Below, piece after piece: positions 63,219-64,000 of a stretch of 64,000 bases of DNA. Source of the stretch: CACKLF01 sp002725175 (lineage in GTDB: Bacteria; Pseudomonadota; Alphaproteobacteria; Rhodobacterales; Rhodobacteraceae). Both the position numbers and the translations under genes were made by a program. The notes under the pieces were generated by a model that saw nothing but the letters and a program-made list of their open reading frames with translations, was not told where the DNA came from and ran no database searches. How positions within the stretch are numbered: position 1 is the first letter of the stretch; every line of letters begins with the position of its first letter. The stretch lies in NCBI GenBank assembly GCA_002725175.2, contig PBQX02000095.1:3762-67761 (forward strand). Reading direction: 5' to 3'.

Positions 63219-64000
63219 TCAATCCAAAAAGCAAACTAGGCTTTTAATATCAACATTTAATTTTACTTCTTCACCTATTTGGTAATCCATTTGGCCGAAT
63301 GAATTTTGAGCCGAAACAGTTAAAGTTTCAGATCCTTTCCCACATGTAACCTTGTAATAGGTGGTTTCACCAAAATACGAAGCATCCGTAATTCTTCCAG
63401 AAATTGAACCTGCCACACTAGAACCATCAGAAACTATTGAAATTCTTTCAGGTCTTATCCCTATAATAATTTTATTTTCTGTNAGGTCTCCAAAAACTTG
63501 AGATCTTGAAATAGTCAATGGGCCAAGGATATCAGAGTTAATTCCAATTTCATTNTTTGCTTCCATCACAGTTCCATTAATAAAATTCATTGCTCCGATA
63601 AAAGACGCCACCCTTTGAGAGGTTGGCCTTTCATATAACTCTCTTGGAGATGCTACCTGTTCAACCTTCCCATCAAACATAACGGCAACCTTGTCACTCA
63701 TAGTAAGAGCTTCCTCCTGATCGTGAGTAACCAAAATAAAAGTAATTCCAACTGCTCGTTGCAAATGGCGTAATTCTAATTGCATTTGTTCTCTAAGTTT
63801 TTTGTCCAATGCAGATAAAGGCTCGTCAAGCAATAATACTTTTGGCTTTAGAATAAGGGCTCTAGCTAATGCTACACGTTGCTTTTGCCCTCCTGATAAA
63901 GCATTTGCTGACCTTTGATTTAACCCCGATAATCCCACAAGCTCAAGGACCTGATTTATCATTTCCTCTTTTTCGGTTTTAGATATACTTTTCTTGCGCA
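63219..64000 (-). CDS. potA: PotA-like polyamine ABC transporter ATPase (5' end missing)
   Basis: C-terminal part of an ABC importer ATPase; the frame is open through base 64000, so the true start and Walker A lie outside the window, and the ATG at 63962 is internal. The signature ALSGGQKQRVALARALIL, Walker B VLLLDEPLSALDKKLREQM and switch ILVTHDQEEALTMSDKVAVM are intact. A C-terminal TOBE-type regulatory domain follows (IGIRPERISIVSDG and later FGETTYYKVT), as in PotA-type importers. It lies opposite the polyamine-binding protein gene. Confidence 0.87.
   Translation of the reverse strand, partial: RKKSISKTEKEEMINQVLELVGLSGLNQRSANALSGGQKQRVALARALILKPKVLLLDEPLSALDKKLREQMQLELRHLQRAVGITFILVTHDQEEALTMSDKVAVMFDGKVEQVASPRELYERPTSQRVASFIGAMNFINGTVMEAXNEIGINSDILGPLTISRSQVFGDXTENKIIIGIRPERISIVSDGSSVAGSISGRITDASYFGETTYYKVTCGKGSETLTVSAQNSFGQMDYQIGEEVKLNVDIKSLVCFLD

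Noticed and set aside
1..64000. CRISPR arrays, insertion sequences, prophage or integrase genes
   Set aside because: No regular direct repeats, transposase or integrase motifs or terminal inverted repeats were seen.

Overview
The window is AT-rich, densely coding bacterial DNA carrying scattered ambiguous bases (N), as in a metagenomic or single-cell scaffold. Gene content and order suggest a low-GC, free-living marine alphaproteobacterium, most likely a Rhodobacterales/Roseobacter-type lineage. The pointers are the DUF952-pyrD pair, two PaaI-type thioesterases with a MATE pump, the nadK-perM-hda-ppk-ppx-proS-lolC-lolD run, hom-recJ-tRNA-Glu, an MntX-type manganese transporter, a DPDGDG-tailed lipoprotein after gatA, and a terminator-bearing leader in front of mraZ. 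This placement comes from recalled family patterns, not from a search; SAR116 is the main alternative.

Layout. 1-2326 (+): a split acyl-CoA dehydrogenase pair, the first gene cut by the left edge. 2333-11034 (-): an organosulfonate module read as DegT-type aminotransferase, hpsN, cuyA, an Asp/Glu-type racemase and soeABC. Its logic is dihydroxypropanesulfonate to sulfolactate (HpsN), cysteate to pyruvate, ammonia and sulfite (CuyA), and sulfite to sulfate (SoeABC). The sulfolactate-to-sulfopyruvate step and an uptake system are not in view. 11189-12508 (-): a beta-alanine/omega-amino-acid:pyruvate transaminase. 12564-21694 (-): the first part of the division and cell-wall cluster, mraZ-rsmH-ftsL-ftsI-murE-murF-mraY-murD, preceded by a leader ending in a strong intrinsic terminator (UpsM-like) and by rnpB (RNase P RNA).

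22340-30782: rluB-type pseudouridine synthase (-), tadA, gatC, gatA, a lipoprotein, a class III aminotransferase, DUF952 and pyrD (+), then a MATE exporter and two hotdog thioesterases (-). 31270-32485: an MntX-like transporter behind two Fur/Mur-type palindromes. 32680-38598 (+): a beta-oxidation operon (acyl-CoA dehydrogenase, GST, thiolase, FadB/FadJ). 38620-42167: an EamA exporter (-), a DmdB-like acyl-CoA ligase and a degenerate M48-peptidase-like membrane protein (+). 42170-51871 (-): the lolD to nadK run. 52027-56839 (+): glyA, a small lipoprotein, hom, recJ and tRNA-Glu. 56865-64000: polyamine use (puuB-like, puuA-like, speB-like, an SpuC-like aminotransferase, a PotD/PotF-like binding protein, and a PotA-like ATPase cut by the right edge).

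The most interesting material is the sulfonate module with its embedded racemase and DegT aminotransferase, the candidate leader sRNA before mraZ, the paired operator-like palindromes before the manganese transporter gene, and the degenerate peptidase-like protein. I saw no CRISPR array, insertion sequence, prophage or attachment site. No gene-free stretch exceeds 300 bases apart from the rnpB/leader region, which is annotated.
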